From Gimesia alba (lineage in GTDB: Bacteria; Planctomycetota; Planctomycetia; Planctomycetales; Planctomycetaceae): a stretch of DNA of 64,000 bases. The translations under genes were made by a program, and so were the position numbers. This document shows positions 8,306-18,422 of this stretch, piece after piece (the first letter of the stretch is position 1; every line of letters starts with the position of its first letter). The notes beneath the pieces were generated by a model, which ran no database searches, was not told the DNA's origin, and saw only the letters and a list, made by a program, of their open reading frames with translations. The stretch is from assembly GCF_007744675.1 (NCBI RefSeq), contig NZ_CP036269.1, positions 3,637,546-3,701,545 of the forward strand. The letters run 5' to 3'.

Positions 8306-10270
8306 ATGCTTCGTTGTTGTTTGAAAGTTTTGTGTTTACTGATTCTGGTTTGTGACCATTCTCTCTGGGCGAATGAAAAAACTGAGTCCGTGCAAGCTGA
8401 TTCACTGACGTTTCGGCTGCCAACTGCGGCGGACGGGATGGTCGAGTTGACCGAAAAGCCAAAACAGAAGCTGACTGTGGTCTGTTTTCTGGGAGCCGAG
8501 TGTCCGCTGGCACGACTCTATGGGCCGAAATTGAATGAGATGTCGGCCGCTTATGAGTCAAAGGGCGTTCAGTTTATCGGCGTGAACAGCAATCAGCAGG
8601 ACTCGTTGGAAGACGTCAAAAAATACGTCAAACGCTATGAGATTCGGTTTCCGATGGCCAAGGATTATAACAACAAAGTCGCCGATCAGTATGCAGCAGT
8701 GCGGACTCCCGAAGTGTTCGTTCTGGATGAGCAATTAAACGTGAAATACCGCGGGCGAATTGATAATCAATATCTGCCGGGCATTTCGCGGGCAGAAACC
8801 ACGTCGCACGATCTGAAACAGGCCCTCGATCAAGTATTGGCGGGCCAGCCTGTGGACGTCGCCAGTACGAAGCCGAATGGCTGTTTTATCGGGCGCGTGA
8901 AAGAGACAGAGGTAACAACCAGCCTGACCTTCTGTAAAGAAGTGGCGGCGGTTTTGAATCGGCATTGTGTGGAATGCCATCGGAAAGGCGAGATCGCACC
9001 GTTTGGCTTGACCGACTACGATGAAGTCCGCGGCTGGGCCGATACGATGCTGGAAACCATTGACGACGGCCGGATGCCTCCCTGGCATGCGAGCCCGAAA
9101 TATGGTCATTATGCCAATGCACGCTTTATGTCTGAGGGTGAGAAAAAAATCTTGCGCGACTGGGTAGCAGGCGGGATGCCGTTCGGCGATGTGAAAGATA
9201 TGCCGAAGCCTCCCAAGTTCCGCGAAGGCTGGCATCTGCCAAAAATTCCGGAAGCCGTTTATGAAATGCGGAAGAAACCATTTGTCGTTCCTAAAGAAGG
9301 CGTCGTGGAATATCAGTATTTCGTAGTCGATCCGGGATTCAAAGAGGATAAGTGGATTACCGGAGCACAGGTCCTGCCCGGCAATCGATCAGTGGTACAC
9401 CATGCGATTGTCTTTATTCGTCCGCCCGATGGATCGAATTTTCAGGGGATCGGCTGGTTGACGGCGTATGTGCCGGGGCAGCGGATCAATATGTTGCCGC
9501 CGGGACGCGGCCGTAAAGTTCCCGCCGGCTCGAAACTGGTGTTTCAGATGCACTATACACCGACGGGTTCGGTTCAGGAAGATGTTTCGAAAGTCGGTCT
9601 GATTTTTGGAAAAGATGAAGAGATCACGCACGAAGTCTTCACGCTGATCGGCATCGATCAGGAATTCGAAATCCCGCCAAATACAAAAGATTTCCCGGTC
9701 TCCGCAAAAGTACGCCGGATTCCACCCCAGGCCGAACTGCTGGCGATTGCCCCGCACATGCACTTAAGAGGCAAATCGTTTCGACTGTTCATGAAGCAGA
9801 AAGAAAAGTCTGAGATTCTGCTCGATGTGCCGAACTATGATTTCAACTGGCAGCATATTTATGAATTAAGCCAGCCGATGAAGCTGGACGCGATTGATTC
9901 GCTCGAATTTACAGTCAAGTTTGATAACTCAGAAGAGAATCCATTCAACCCGGACCCCAATGAGTATGTGACTTGGGGCGATCAGACCTGGGAAGAAATG
10001 GCGATTGCGTTTTTTGAAGTGGCGGAGCCGCGGGCAAACAAAAAGAAAGCGAAGCAAGTTCAGAAAAAAACAGCTAAGAAGGAACTGACGGAGGAAGAAC
10101 GCAAGCAGAAGTATGAACAGTTTGTCACCAAATTTATTCAGCGCTTCGATAAAAATCAGGATGGTCAAGTGGAAGTAGATGAGGTACCGCTGGCAACGCA
10201 ACGTTATGGGCGTTACCGAGACTACGACGGCGATGGCATAATCGGTAAGGATGATCTCTGGAAACGATAA
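8306..10270 (+). CDS. Exported redoxin / heme c / copper monooxygenase-like / EF-hand fusion
   Basis: Four modules in one exported polypeptide of 654 residues. A signal peptide (1-22) leads to a thioredoxin-fold redoxin domain (about 33-185) with a single Cys66 in GAECPLARLY rather than CxxC. A c-type heme site follows at Cys221-Cys224-His225 (CVECH), with MPPW further on as typical of planctomycete cytochromes. Next comes a beta-rich domain (about 335-600) resembling the copper type II ascorbate-dependent monooxygenase fold, with candidate copper ligands HH365/366, His416 (QMHYTP) and HMH484-486. After a Lys-rich linker the C-terminus has EF-hand loops (DKNQDGQVEVDE and DYDGDGIIGKDD). The RND gene follows after 93 bases. 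A periplasmic redox role is inferred; no substrate is known. Confidence 0.85.
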   Translation: MLRCCLKVLCLLILVCDHSLWANEKTESVQADSLTFRLPTAADGMVELTEKPKQKLTVVCFLGAECPLARLYGPKLNEMSAAYESKGVQFIGVNSNQQDSLEDVKKYVKRYEIRFPMAKDYNNKVADQYAAVRTPEVFVLDEQLNVKYRGRIDNQYLPGISRAETTSHDLKQALDQVLAGQPVDVASTKPNGCFIGRVKETEVTTSLTFCKEVAAVLNRHCVECHRKGEIAPFGLTDYDEVRGWADTMLETIDDGRMPPWHASPKYGHYANARFMSEGEKKILRDWVAGGMPFGDVKDMPKPPKFREGWHLPKIPEAVYEMRKKPFVVPKEGVVEYQYFVVDPGFKEDKWITGAQVLPGNRSVVHHAIVFIRPPDGSNFQGIGWLTAYVPGQRINMLPPGRGRKVPAGSKLVFQMHYTPTGSVQEDVSKVGLIFGKDEEITHEVFTLIGIDQEFEIPPNTKDFPVSAKVRRIPPQAELLAIAPHMHLRGKSFRLFMKQKEKSEILLDVPNYDFNWQHIYELSQPMKLDAIDSLEFTVKFDNSEENPFNPDPNEYVTWGDQTWEEMAIAFFEVAEPRANKKKAKQVQKKTAKKELTEEERKQKYEQFVTKFIQRFDKNQDGQVEVDEVPLATQRYGRYRDYDGDGIIGKDDLWKR

Positions 10271-10363
10271 AAGAAACGAAGTTTCCCGGAAAAAATGAAC
10301 CGGGTGTGTTGAATCTGATTCTACCTGAATTGCCTGGCTCTACTGACAGAAAGTGAATCGAGA

Positions 10364-12706
10364 GTGTCACGTACGTTTAATCGCTGTTCGGTCTGGATGG
10401 TTGATCATCCCTTGCTGGTTACCCTGTTCATTCTGCTGCTGAGTGGGATCTCGATGCTGGGGTATACGATGCCCGAAAAAGTGCGGGACTGGTTTAAACC
10501 GGCCCCGCCCCAGCAGGTACAGCAAGGTCCGGCAGCGCCGCCTGTGAAACAGGAACGGCCCCCGGATGTCGACCCGATCAGTCTGACGGACGCCGATACG
10601 ATTTTGGTGATCGATTCCGATCAGTTTTTTACAACGGATGGTGTGAAAGCACTGCGGGCAATTGTCGAAAAAATCGAAGCGCTGGATTATGTGAAGAGTG
10701 TCTTCTGGTTGGATGATATTCCGAATCTGAATATTTTCGGTTTGCGCGAGCCGCTCGTTCCGAATGAACGGGCTTCACAGAAACGACTGGATGCGGCCCG
10801 CGAGAAGACGATCCATCATCCACTGGTGGGAGGCCAATTGCTCTCGGTTGATGGCAAGACCCTGCTGTTAATGATCAAATTTGACTGGTTGAATGTGGTC
10901 GACGATGAAGCCTGTACGACTGGTTTGAAAGATGTTGCAAAAAAGGTTGTCGCGGAGTATCCGGATGTCAAATTTTCGTTCATGACAACGGGCCGCGTAC
11001 CCATTTATCTGACCGCGGTACGCACGCATAATGCCAACAAGGTGAAATACCAGGTCATCGGTTACGGGATGATCCTGTTGATGGCGATTATCCTGTTTCG
11101 GGGTATCTCCGCCGTGATTATTGTAGCACTGGCGCCGATGTTTGGTGTCTTCCTGACAATGGGCATCATTCAATTCTTTGATTTTCAGGATAACCCGTTT
11201 AACGATGTGGTGCTGCCGGTGCTGTTGAGTCTGGTTGGTCTGACTGATGGCGTACATCTTATGGTCCAGATCAGGAAGCATCGGGCATCGGGATTGAGCG
11301 GTCGGGATGCGGCCCGCCGTGGAATTCAGGAAGTGGGTCTGGCCTGTTTTCTGACTTCAGTGACGACGGCGATCGGCTTCGGTTCGCTTTCTCTGGCGCA
11401 TCACGACACCGTACGTGAGTTTGGTTACAGTTGTGTCATCGGCGTGCTGTTGACGTTTATTGCGGTCGTTACGGTGATTCCTCTGGCCTGTCGCACCTGG
11501 CTGGGGCGTTCGATTCATAAAGGGTACGGCAAAGGGATTATCGACCGTCATCTGGGACGGATCAGTGTGATTATTGATCTGGTTCTGAAAAAAACAAAGC
11601 TGATCAGTTCGCTGGGGATCGGCGTGACTGCCGTGTTGATTCTGATCTCATTAACGCTCAGGCCGGATGAACGGCGGGCGAATATGCTGCCGGAAGGTTC
11701 CGAAGCGGCACTGGCGTTGAATCATATGGATCAAGCGATGGGCGGGCTGGAACATTCGCGTGTGCGCGTTTACTGGAATGATCAAGTTGCCTCCGATTCA
11801 CCGGAAGTTTTAATTGCGATCAGTGAAGTGGACGATTTGTTAAACCAGGAATCTTTAATCGGACATCCGATTTCGATTCGCAATATTCTGGCGGCGTTAC
11901 CCGGTGATGGGCCGCCTGAGGAGCGGATGTCGATGATGGATCTGCTGCCCCCTCCATTGAAGCGCGCGTTTTACACGCCGGAATATCGTCAGGCGGAAGT
12001 CAGCTTTCATGTGCAGGATCTGGGGATTGCAAAATATGGCCCCACCTTCACGCGCATCGAAGAGGGATTGAACACAATCGCGGCTCAGCATCCACAGTTT
12101 CGATTTGAACTGAGCGGTTCTGCGGTCTGGCGCTGGCGCAATCTATACCAGATTGTCGTCGATCTCGCAGCTTCTCTGGGGAGTGCGGCGATTATCATTC
12201 TAATTGTACTGGCGATTGCCTTCCGTTCGTTACGGCTGGGATTGATTTCGATCGTCCCGAACATGTTTCCGCTGGCGGTGACCGGGGCGTTTCTGGTGTT
12301 TACCGGACAGGCGTTGGAGATCGTTAGCGTCTGTGCGTTTACGGTCTGTCTGGGAATTGCCGTCGATGATACCATTCACTTTCTGACACGATTCCGCGAA
12401 GAACAACTGCTGGTGGATAGTGATGAAGAAGCGATCCGCCGGGCGTTTACCGGCGTGGGAACCGCGCTGATTATGACAACCGTGATCTTGGTGGCCGGTT
12501 TCTCGACTGTGGTCTTCAGCGACATGCGAGACCAGCGGATTTTCGCCATCATGAGCGGCTTGACGATTGCCTCTGCTTTGTTCGGCGATCTGGTCTTTCT
12601 GCCCGCGTTGCTGGCTCAGTACGCCAAACGGTCTCAAGTGCCGGCGATGGAAGAATCGGAAGCAGTCATTGACCAGCCGGCGGAAGAGACGCTTGTGCGG
12701 GATTGA
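10364..12706 (+). CDS. RND superfamily exporter (MMPL/SSD type)
   Basis: Membrane protein of 780 residues with the twofold RND layout. One TM helix (about 15-35) is followed by a large extracytoplasmic loop and a block of about five helices from GYGMILLMAIILF. The pattern then repeats with a second loop and a helix block starting LAASLGSAAIIILIVLAIAF. Family signatures are SLVGLTDGVHLMVQ and the matching GIAVDDTIHFLTRFREE, which carry acidic residues in the central helices. These proteins use the proton gradient to export lipids or hydrophobic compounds. The start is GTG. The upstream gene is a secreted redox protein and may be its functional partner. No periplasmic adaptor or outer-membrane channel gene is adjacent. 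Confidence 0.88.
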   Translation: MSRTFNRCSVWMVDHPLLVTLFILLLSGISMLGYTMPEKVRDWFKPAPPQQVQQGPAAPPVKQERPPDVDPISLTDADTILVIDSDQFFTTDGVKALRAIVEKIEALDYVKSVFWLDDIPNLNIFGLREPLVPNERASQKRLDAAREKTIHHPLVGGQLLSVDGKTLLLMIKFDWLNVVDDEACTTGLKDVAKKVVAEYPDVKFSFMTTGRVPIYLTAVRTHNANKVKYQVIGYGMILLMAIILFRGISAVIIVALAPMFGVFLTMGIIQFFDFQDNPFNDVVLPVLLSLVGLTDGVHLMVQIRKHRASGLSGRDAARRGIQEVGLACFLTSVTTAIGFGSLSLAHHDTVREFGYSCVIGVLLTFIAVVTVIPLACRTWLGRSIHKGYGKGIIDRHLGRISVIIDLVLKKTKLISSLGIGVTAVLILISLTLRPDERRANMLPEGSEAALALNHMDQAMGGLEHSRVRVYWNDQVASDSPEVLIAISEVDDLLNQESLIGHPISIRNILAALPGDGPPEERMSMMDLLPPPLKRAFYTPEYRQAEVSFHVQDLGIAKYGPTFTRIEEGLNTIAAQHPQFRFELSGSAVWRWRNLYQIVVDLAASLGSAAIIILIVLAIAFRSLRLGLISIVPNMFPLAVTGAFLVFTGQALEIVSVCAFTVCLGIAVDDTIHFLTRFREEQLLVDSDEEAIRRAFTGVGTALIMTTVILVAGFSTVVFSDMRDQRIFAIMSGLTIASALFGDLVFLPALLAQYAKRSQVPAMEESEAVIDQPAEETLVRD

Positions 12707-12767
12707 CAGCCCGCTTTGAGCGATCTCTGTTTAGGTACGCCTGTTCTTATAAGTAAAGTTAAATAAT

Positions 12768-12796
12768 TTGACTTTGCTGCCGATAAACGGTACTAT
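12768..12796 (+). promoter_or_regulatory. Sigma70-type promoter for the 12885-18321 gene set
   Basis: TTGACT at 12768-12773 and TACTAT at 12791-12796 are separated by exactly 17 bases, each one mismatch from consensus. They lie 89 bases before the TTG start at 12885, in the only gap between the RND gene and the DUF1549 gene. Transcription would start near 12803. Confidence 0.65.
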
Positions 12797-12884
12797 GCAA
12801 CCTCACCAAAATGGTTAATTTCACGGCTTTTAAGTGAATTAACTCCCGCCCTGAACGTGTTCCCTTTCAAAAAGGAACCATGCT

Positions 12885-15530
12885 TTGTACTACCGAGCCA
12901 TCACTTTTCTGCTGACGGGATTTGCTTCCTGTCTGGCCTGGAACGTTTCTCTCAATGCTGCAGACTCCAAAGTCACCTTTGAGAAAGAGATTCGTCCGAT
13001 TTTTAAAGCCTATTGCTTTCATTGTCATGGCGAGGAAAAAGAACTTTCCGGATCGTTGGATGTCCGTTTGCGTCGCCTGCTGATGAAGGGCGGCGATTCC
13101 GGAGAGGCAATCGTACCGGGTAAACATGCGGAGAGCCTGCTGTACCAATATGTGGAGTCGGGGGAGATGCCGCCCGATGAGAAGCTGCGTTTGAAACCTG
13201 AAGAAGTCGCGTTGATTGCAAAGTGGATTGATCAAGGCGCTTCAGCCGGTCCCGAGCCGAAGGGCGATATCAAGCCGGGCGAATTTCTGATTACCGAAGA
13301 TGAACGCACACATTGGGCGTTTCGACCGATCAGGAAAACAGCAGTTCCCGAAGTGACGGAATTAGTAAAAGAACAAAACAAGACCGACGTCAATCCGGTT
13401 GATGCGTTTATCGCGCGAAAGTTGAACGACAATGGACTCTGGTTCTCTGAGGAAGCGGATCGACTGACTTTGATTCGACGGGCTGCTTTTGATTTGACTG
13501 GGCTCCCCCCTGCTCCGGAAGAGATCAAAGTCTATCTGGCAGATCAGTCGCCGGATGCTTATGAAAAAATGATTGATCGCTTGCTGGCTTCCCCGCATTA
13601 CGGTGAGCGTTGGGCCCGGCACTGGCTGGATGTCGCCGGCTATGCGGATTCGGAAGGCTACAATGATAAGGATATTGTTCGCCCGGATGCCTGGCATTAT
13701 CGGGACTATGTCATTCGTTCGCTCAATGCCGATAAGCCCTGGGATCAGTTTATTACCGAACAGTTGGCAGGTGACGAACTGGTGAAAGCGACGCACGCGT
13801 CGGCTCAGAAACTGGTCGATCAGGACCCTGCTGTTTGTGAAAAGCTGACCGCAACTGGCTTTTTACGTCTGGCGCCTGATGGCACCGGTTCCAGTCCGAT
13901 GGATCCCGCGATCGCCCGAAATCAGGTGATTACCGAAACCGTCAAAATTATGTCATCGTCGTTATTAGGCATGACCATTGGTTGTGCGGAGTGCCACCAT
14001 CATCGGTTTGATCCCATCCCGCAGCAGGACTTTTATCGGTTACGAGCCGTGATCGCTCCCGTGTATGATGCAGAGAAATGGCGGATGCCTGCCAGTCGTC
14101 GGGCGGCGTTGATGTCGCCAGAAGACAAAGCCAAGGCGGCCAAACTAACGGCAGAGGTTAAGGAGCTCGACGCCGAGCATAACAAGGTCAAAGCAGAGGT
14201 CACTCAACTGATTGCCGAGCGGGTTTTGAAAGAAATTCCGGAGTCAGAGCGAGAACAGGCCAAATTGGCATATGAGACAGAAGTCAAGAAACGCTCACAA
14301 GAGCAAGCCGAGTTTCTCAAAAAGAAGTACCCGATGCTGGACCTGTTAGTGCCAGGCAGACTGCATTTGTTTCTGGCACGTTACAAGGATGGGAATGAGC
14401 TGAAAAAACGGTATGAGGACATCAAAGAAAAAGCAGACAAGCTCAGAGCTCAGATTCCCCAGCCGGAATACATACGAGTTGCGACCGAAGATCCACAGCA
14501 TCTTCCGGAAACCTTTGTCTTTTATCGTGGCGATATTTCTTCACCTGAAGCAGACAAGATTGAACCCGGTGGTTTGACGGTGATTGGTTCGGAAACGGAG
14601 AATGTCTTTCCCGTTAATAATCCAGAATTGCCGACGACCGGCCGCCGATTGGCGTATGCCCGCTATTTGACGAACGGCAAGCATCCGCTGGTAGCGCGTG
14701 TCTTGATGAACCGGTTCTGGATGCATCATTTCGGGAAGGCGATTGTCGATTCGACGGGCGATTTTGGTTCGCGTTCGTCTATTCCTACGCACCCGGAACT
14801 GTTGGACTGGTTGGCTGCTGATTTTATGGAGCATGGCTGGCAGTTGAAACGGATTCATCGTCTGATCATGACCTCGCGGACTTATCGGCAGACCTCCACC
14901 GCGCATTCGGAGAAAGCGGCTTCTATCGACGCTGACAACCGTCTGTTATGGCGGATGACGATGCGACGTCTGGAAGCGGAAGCGATTCGCGATGCGATTC
15001 TGGCGGTCAGTGGCGATCTAAATCGGGAACAGTTTGGCGTACCGGTTCCCGTCGCTCTGTCAGATAGCGGGATTATTACCGTGGGCGCCGGAAAAATTTC
15101 TGAAGATCGGCGCGAGTTGAAGCGATCGATTTATATCCAGGTGCGGCGGACGCAACCGGTGACGATGCTGAATGCCTTCGATGCGCCCAGTATGGAACCC
15201 AACTGCGAGCGGCGGGTGTTTTCGACGGTGGCAACACAGTCGCTGGCCTTGCTCAACAGCGAGTTTATGCGAAATCAGTCGGTCGCGTTTGCGAAGCGGG
15301 TGTTGGCAAGTGCCGGTAAAGACGCCGATGATGCGACATTGATTAAAACGGCCTGGAAGATGGCACTCAGTGCTGAGCCTTCCGCGGCAGAAATGCAGGC
15401 GCTGGAGAAAAGCTTCGCATTGCAGCTAAACGAATACGAATCCAAGAAAGTCAAAGATCCCCGGCAGGAAGCGTTGGCTTCCCTCTGTCATGTTCTGTTC
15501 GGGACCAACCAGTTTCTCTATGTTGAGTAA
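12885..15530 (+). CDS. DUF1549/DUF1553 domain protein with N-terminal cytochrome c (PSCyt1-PSCyt2-PSD1)
   Basis: Planctomycete-type exported protein of 881 residues. A signal peptide (about 1-26) precedes a c-type heme site Cys44-Cys47-His48 (CFHCHGEE) in the PSCyt1 domain. DUF1549 (PSCyt2) begins near 165 (VDAFIARKLNDNGL) and includes LTGLPPAPEE and ERWARHWLDVAGYADSEG, then a second motif CAECHHHRFDP near 366. A charged coiled-coil-like insert spans about 410-500. DUF1553 (PSD1) runs from about 585 and includes HPLVARVLMNRFWMHHFG and TSRTYRQTS. The start is TTG at 12885 with AAAGGA upstream; the nearby ATG at 12880 is out of frame. A DUF1501 gene follows after 53 bases. The biochemical role of this pair is unknown, and an outer-envelope or periplasmic location is inferred. 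Confidence 0.9.
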   Translation: MYYRAITFLLTGFASCLAWNVSLNAADSKVTFEKEIRPIFKAYCFHCHGEEKELSGSLDVRLRRLLMKGGDSGEAIVPGKHAESLLYQYVESGEMPPDEKLRLKPEEVALIAKWIDQGASAGPEPKGDIKPGEFLITEDERTHWAFRPIRKTAVPEVTELVKEQNKTDVNPVDAFIARKLNDNGLWFSEEADRLTLIRRAAFDLTGLPPAPEEIKVYLADQSPDAYEKMIDRLLASPHYGERWARHWLDVAGYADSEGYNDKDIVRPDAWHYRDYVIRSLNADKPWDQFITEQLAGDELVKATHASAQKLVDQDPAVCEKLTATGFLRLAPDGTGSSPMDPAIARNQVITETVKIMSSSLLGMTIGCAECHHHRFDPIPQQDFYRLRAVIAPVYDAEKWRMPASRRAALMSPEDKAKAAKLTAEVKELDAEHNKVKAEVTQLIAERVLKEIPESEREQAKLAYETEVKKRSQEQAEFLKKKYPMLDLLVPGRLHLFLARYKDGNELKKRYEDIKEKADKLRAQIPQPEYIRVATEDPQHLPETFVFYRGDISSPEADKIEPGGLTVIGSETENVFPVNNPELPTTGRRLAYARYLTNGKHPLVARVLMNRFWMHHFGKAIVDSTGDFGSRSSIPTHPELLDWLAADFMEHGWQLKRIHRLIMTSRTYRQTSTAHSEKAASIDADNRLLWRMTMRRLEAEAIRDAILAVSGDLNREQFGVPVPVALSDSGIITVGAGKISEDRRELKRSIYIQVRRTQPVTMLNAFDAPSMEPNCERRVFSTVATQSLALLNSEFMRNQSVAFAKRVLASAGKDADDATLIKTAWKMALSAEPSAAEMQALEKSFALQLNEYESKKVKDPRQEALASLCHVLFGTNQFLYVE

Positions 15531-15583
15531 TAAAATTACACGGCATACTATATAAATTACCTGATCTCCGAAGGGAGTGAGTT

Positions 15584-17038
15584 GTGTTACAACAATTTGA
15601 TCAATCTTCTGCCAGTTCCCGTCGTCATTTTCTGGCGCAGAGTGCATTCGGTGTTTCTTCGCTGGCGCTGGCATCACTGTTAAAAGAGGAACAGCTGCTG
15701 GCGGCCCCGGAAAAGCCCGCACTGGAAGAGAAAACATACGATCTGCTTCCGAAGAAAACGAATCACCCGGCACGGGCCAAGTCGATGATTTCGATCTTCT
15801 GTGGCGGCGGACCAAGCCACCTCGACCTGTTTGATCGGAAGCCGATGCTCGATCAATATGCGGGTAAACGCTTTCCCGGAGATGGGATCAAATACGATAA
15901 CGCCGGTCAGGCGACATCGATCATCATGCCCGCACCCAATACGTTCGAAAAGTGTGGTGAATCGGGGATGGAGATCAACACGGCGATGCTGCCTCACTTG
16001 GGGGAAGTCGTCGATGACATCACGTTGATCCGCTCGATGCAGCTGCCGAATATTCGCAATCACGTCGCAGGCATGCGGGCGATGACCACCGGTCGCGGAC
16101 GCGAAGGCTGGCCTTCTCTGGGAAGCTGGATCACCTATGGTCTGGGCGCAGAGACGCAGAATCTTCCCGCGTTTGTTGCGATTACCATTCCCCGAAATCC
16201 CGTTGGTTCTCCGTTCTGGGACAGTCGCCATCTGCCTTCCATTTATCAGGGGACAGTTGTCAGCAAGTCGGAACCGCGGATTGCCAATTTGAATCCGATC
16301 CGGGAATTGAGAGGCAAGCCACAGTCAAATCAGCTGGATCTGTTGAAAGAACTAAATCAGATTCATCTGAAACGACACCCGGGCGAAGATGATCTGTCGG
16401 CACGGATTGCCAGTTATGAACTGGCGGCCCGCATGCAGACGGCGGCGACCGAAGCATTGGATTTGACCAAAGAGACCGAAGCGACGCACAAAATGTATGG
16501 CGTTGATGATCCCGTGACAAAAGAGTTTGCCGATGCCTGTATTTTGGCGCGGCGGTTTGTTGAGCGTGGTGTGCGTTTTGTGCAGATCTGGAATTATGCC
16601 TGGGACATGCACGAGAATATCTTTGAATCGCTGCAAAGGCGCTGTGATGCCTGCGATAAACCGTGTGCTGCCCTTGTGACCGATTTGAAAAATCGGGGTC
16701 TGCTGGATTCCACAATGGTTCAATGGGGGGGCGAAATGGGACGTCTGCCTGTGATTCAGGATCGTGGAAAAGGGAAGAAACCGGGCCGCGATCATAACAC
16801 TGAAGGGTTCAGCATCTGGATGGCGGGCGGCGGGATCAAAGAGGGCCACGTGCATGGTGCGACGGATGACTTTGGTCATCGCGCCGTTGAGGATGTGGTC
16901 ACCCAACACGATTTTCATGCGACGCTGCTGCATCAGTTCGGTTTGAATTACGCAGACTTGAATTACGCTCACAATGCCCAGCCTGTTGCGCTGGTTGAGC
17001 CTGGTCAGGGAAAAGTGGCGACCGGTATCTTGAAGTAA
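15584..17038 (+). CDS. DUF1501 domain-containing Tat-exported protein
   Basis: Sulfatase/alkaline-phosphatase-superfamily-like protein of 484 residues. A Tat signal is visible near the N-terminus (SSRRHFLAQSAFGVSSLALASLL). DUF1501 hallmarks are SIFCGGGPSHLDLFDRKP, the LIRSMQ block, GVRFVQIWNYAWDMHENI and VQWGGEMGRLP, with a final HDFHATLLHQFGLN. The start is GTG at 15584, preceded by AAGGGAG at 15571-15577. It is the regular partner of the DUF1549/1553 protein just upstream; a second such pair lies at 32242-38933. Family function is not established. Metal-dependent hydrolysis of an envelope substrate is possible from the fold but unproven. Confidence 0.92.
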   Translation: MLQQFDQSSASSRRHFLAQSAFGVSSLALASLLKEEQLLAAPEKPALEEKTYDLLPKKTNHPARAKSMISIFCGGGPSHLDLFDRKPMLDQYAGKRFPGDGIKYDNAGQATSIIMPAPNTFEKCGESGMEINTAMLPHLGEVVDDITLIRSMQLPNIRNHVAGMRAMTTGRGREGWPSLGSWITYGLGAETQNLPAFVAITIPRNPVGSPFWDSRHLPSIYQGTVVSKSEPRIANLNPIRELRGKPQSNQLDLLKELNQIHLKRHPGEDDLSARIASYELAARMQTAATEALDLTKETEATHKMYGVDDPVTKEFADACILARRFVERGVRFVQIWNYAWDMHENIFESLQRRCDACDKPCAALVTDLKNRGLLDSTMVQWGGEMGRLPVIQDRGKGKKPGRDHNTEGFSIWMAGGGIKEGHVHGATDDFGHRAVEDVVTQHDFHATLLHQFGLNYADLNYAHNAQPVALVEPGQGKVATGILK

Positions 17039-17061
17039 GTTCGTGGATCTAAGGAGCAGAT

Positions 17062-18321
17062 ATGCTGGGGCGACGTGTTGTTTTGATCGGATTCATTCTG
17101 TCAGTCATTGTCGCTGTCCCGCATGCAGGGGCTGGTGAGCTTACTGTTTCTTCTGCGTTTGAGGGGGGATCTGCAGAAGTTCTGGAGATTGATCAGACCA
17201 CGCGCTCCATTAAAATACGCCCGGCGGGAGATCCGCAATTTGGCTGGCCTTGCTGGTGGTATTTTCAAGTGACCGGGATTCAGCCCGGCGAAGCGATCAC
17301 TGTCACCGTCGATGCCAGTCAGATGAAACAGGCGAACGGTCAGAAGCTGTCGAGCAATTGGGCTCTGCCTGAACGGGCTGCTTTCAGTGTCGATCAGAAA
17401 CACTGGCGGCAGACGCCCGCCGGAGTCAAAGATCCTGGCACGTTCCAGTGGACAGTGAAAGTGGACGCGGCACAGGCGTGGTTTGCCTGGGGGCCGCCGT
17501 TTGTGCCCGCTGATGCGAAACAGCTGGTCGACCGCTTGAGCCGGGAGCATGCTAATGTGACGGCGTTTGAATTATGCAAGACACGTGCGGGGCGTGCGGT
17601 TCCTGCATTAGTGGTAAGCGAAAGTGGGGACAAGAATGATTCACGAATGGTGATCTGGGTTCAGGCCCGTCAACATGCGTGGGAGTCGGGGGGCAGCTGG
17701 GTTGGTCGCGGGTTCATTGAATGGGCGGTCAGCGAGGATCCGCAGGCGATGGCATTGAGAAAGAAAGCAGACATTTATTTTGTTCCGATCATGGACGTCG
17801 ATAATGTGGCGACCGGAAACGGGGGCAAAAATCAGGTGCCGCATGATCATAACCGGGACTGGTCAGAAACGCCTCGCTGGAATTCCGTCAAAACGGCGAT
17901 GCGGTCAATCAAAGAATTTGATGAGCAGAAGCGACTGGTGCTGTTTGTCGATTTGCACAATCCGGGGTCGAATTCCAAACGCCCGTTTTTTTATGTGACG
18001 CCCCCGGAACTGGCGACAAAAAAACGGAAACAGCTTCAGGGTGCGTTCATTGCCGCTTGTCGGCACGAGATGAAAGTGCCCTTGGAGTTAGATCAGAATA
18101 CCCCGTCGACCGGACCTAAGTATGATCAACGCTGGAAGGAGATCTCCAGTAACTGGGTTCGCAGCGCGACGCGCGAGCATGTGGTGGGGATTACGCTGGA
18201 GACCTGCTGGAATACCCGGTACAGCAATCCTGCGGGTTACATGACTGTGGGCCGACAATTGGGACTGGGCATCGCTCGGTATTTGAAGACCGACCCTCGC
18301 TCATCCTCTGCCCCTGATTGA
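17062..18321 (+). CDS. Exported M14-family zinc carboxypeptidase-like protein
   Basis: Signal peptide (about 1-25), a beta-rich N-terminal domain (about 26-150) and an M14 peptidase domain (about 155-410) make up this 419-residue protein. Zinc ligands are His205 and Glu208 (QARQHAWESG) plus His299 (VDLHNPG). The catalytic glutamate is probably Glu380 (GITLETCWN). The layout recalls the cytosolic carboxypeptidase subfamily, in which a beta domain precedes the catalytic domain. The start follows an AAGGAG 11 bases upstream. It sits 23 bases after the DUF1501 gene and is probably the last gene of that transcript. This suggests the set processes protein or peptidoglycan-like material outside the cytoplasm, which is inference. 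Confidence 0.87.
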   Translation: MLGRRVVLIGFILSVIVAVPHAGAGELTVSSAFEGGSAEVLEIDQTTRSIKIRPAGDPQFGWPCWWYFQVTGIQPGEAITVTVDASQMKQANGQKLSSNWALPERAAFSVDQKHWRQTPAGVKDPGTFQWTVKVDAAQAWFAWGPPFVPADAKQLVDRLSREHANVTAFELCKTRAGRAVPALVVSESGDKNDSRMVIWVQARQHAWESGGSWVGRGFIEWAVSEDPQAMALRKKADIYFVPIMDVDNVATGNGGKNQVPHDHNRDWSETPRWNSVKTAMRSIKEFDEQKRLVLFVDLHNPGSNSKRPFFYVTPPELATKKRKQLQGAFIAACRHEMKVPLELDQNTPSTGPKYDQRWKEISSNWVRSATREHVVGITLETCWNTRYSNPAGYMTVGRQLGLGIARYLKTDPRSSSAPD

Positions 18322-18422
18322 TCGGTGCTACCGTTCGAAGGTGAAGTGTCCGCAGTGCGTAGCAGTATGCTTGAGCTAGATAGTGTTTCTTAATTCGAAC
18401 TGGCTTTACCAAAGACGCCTAA

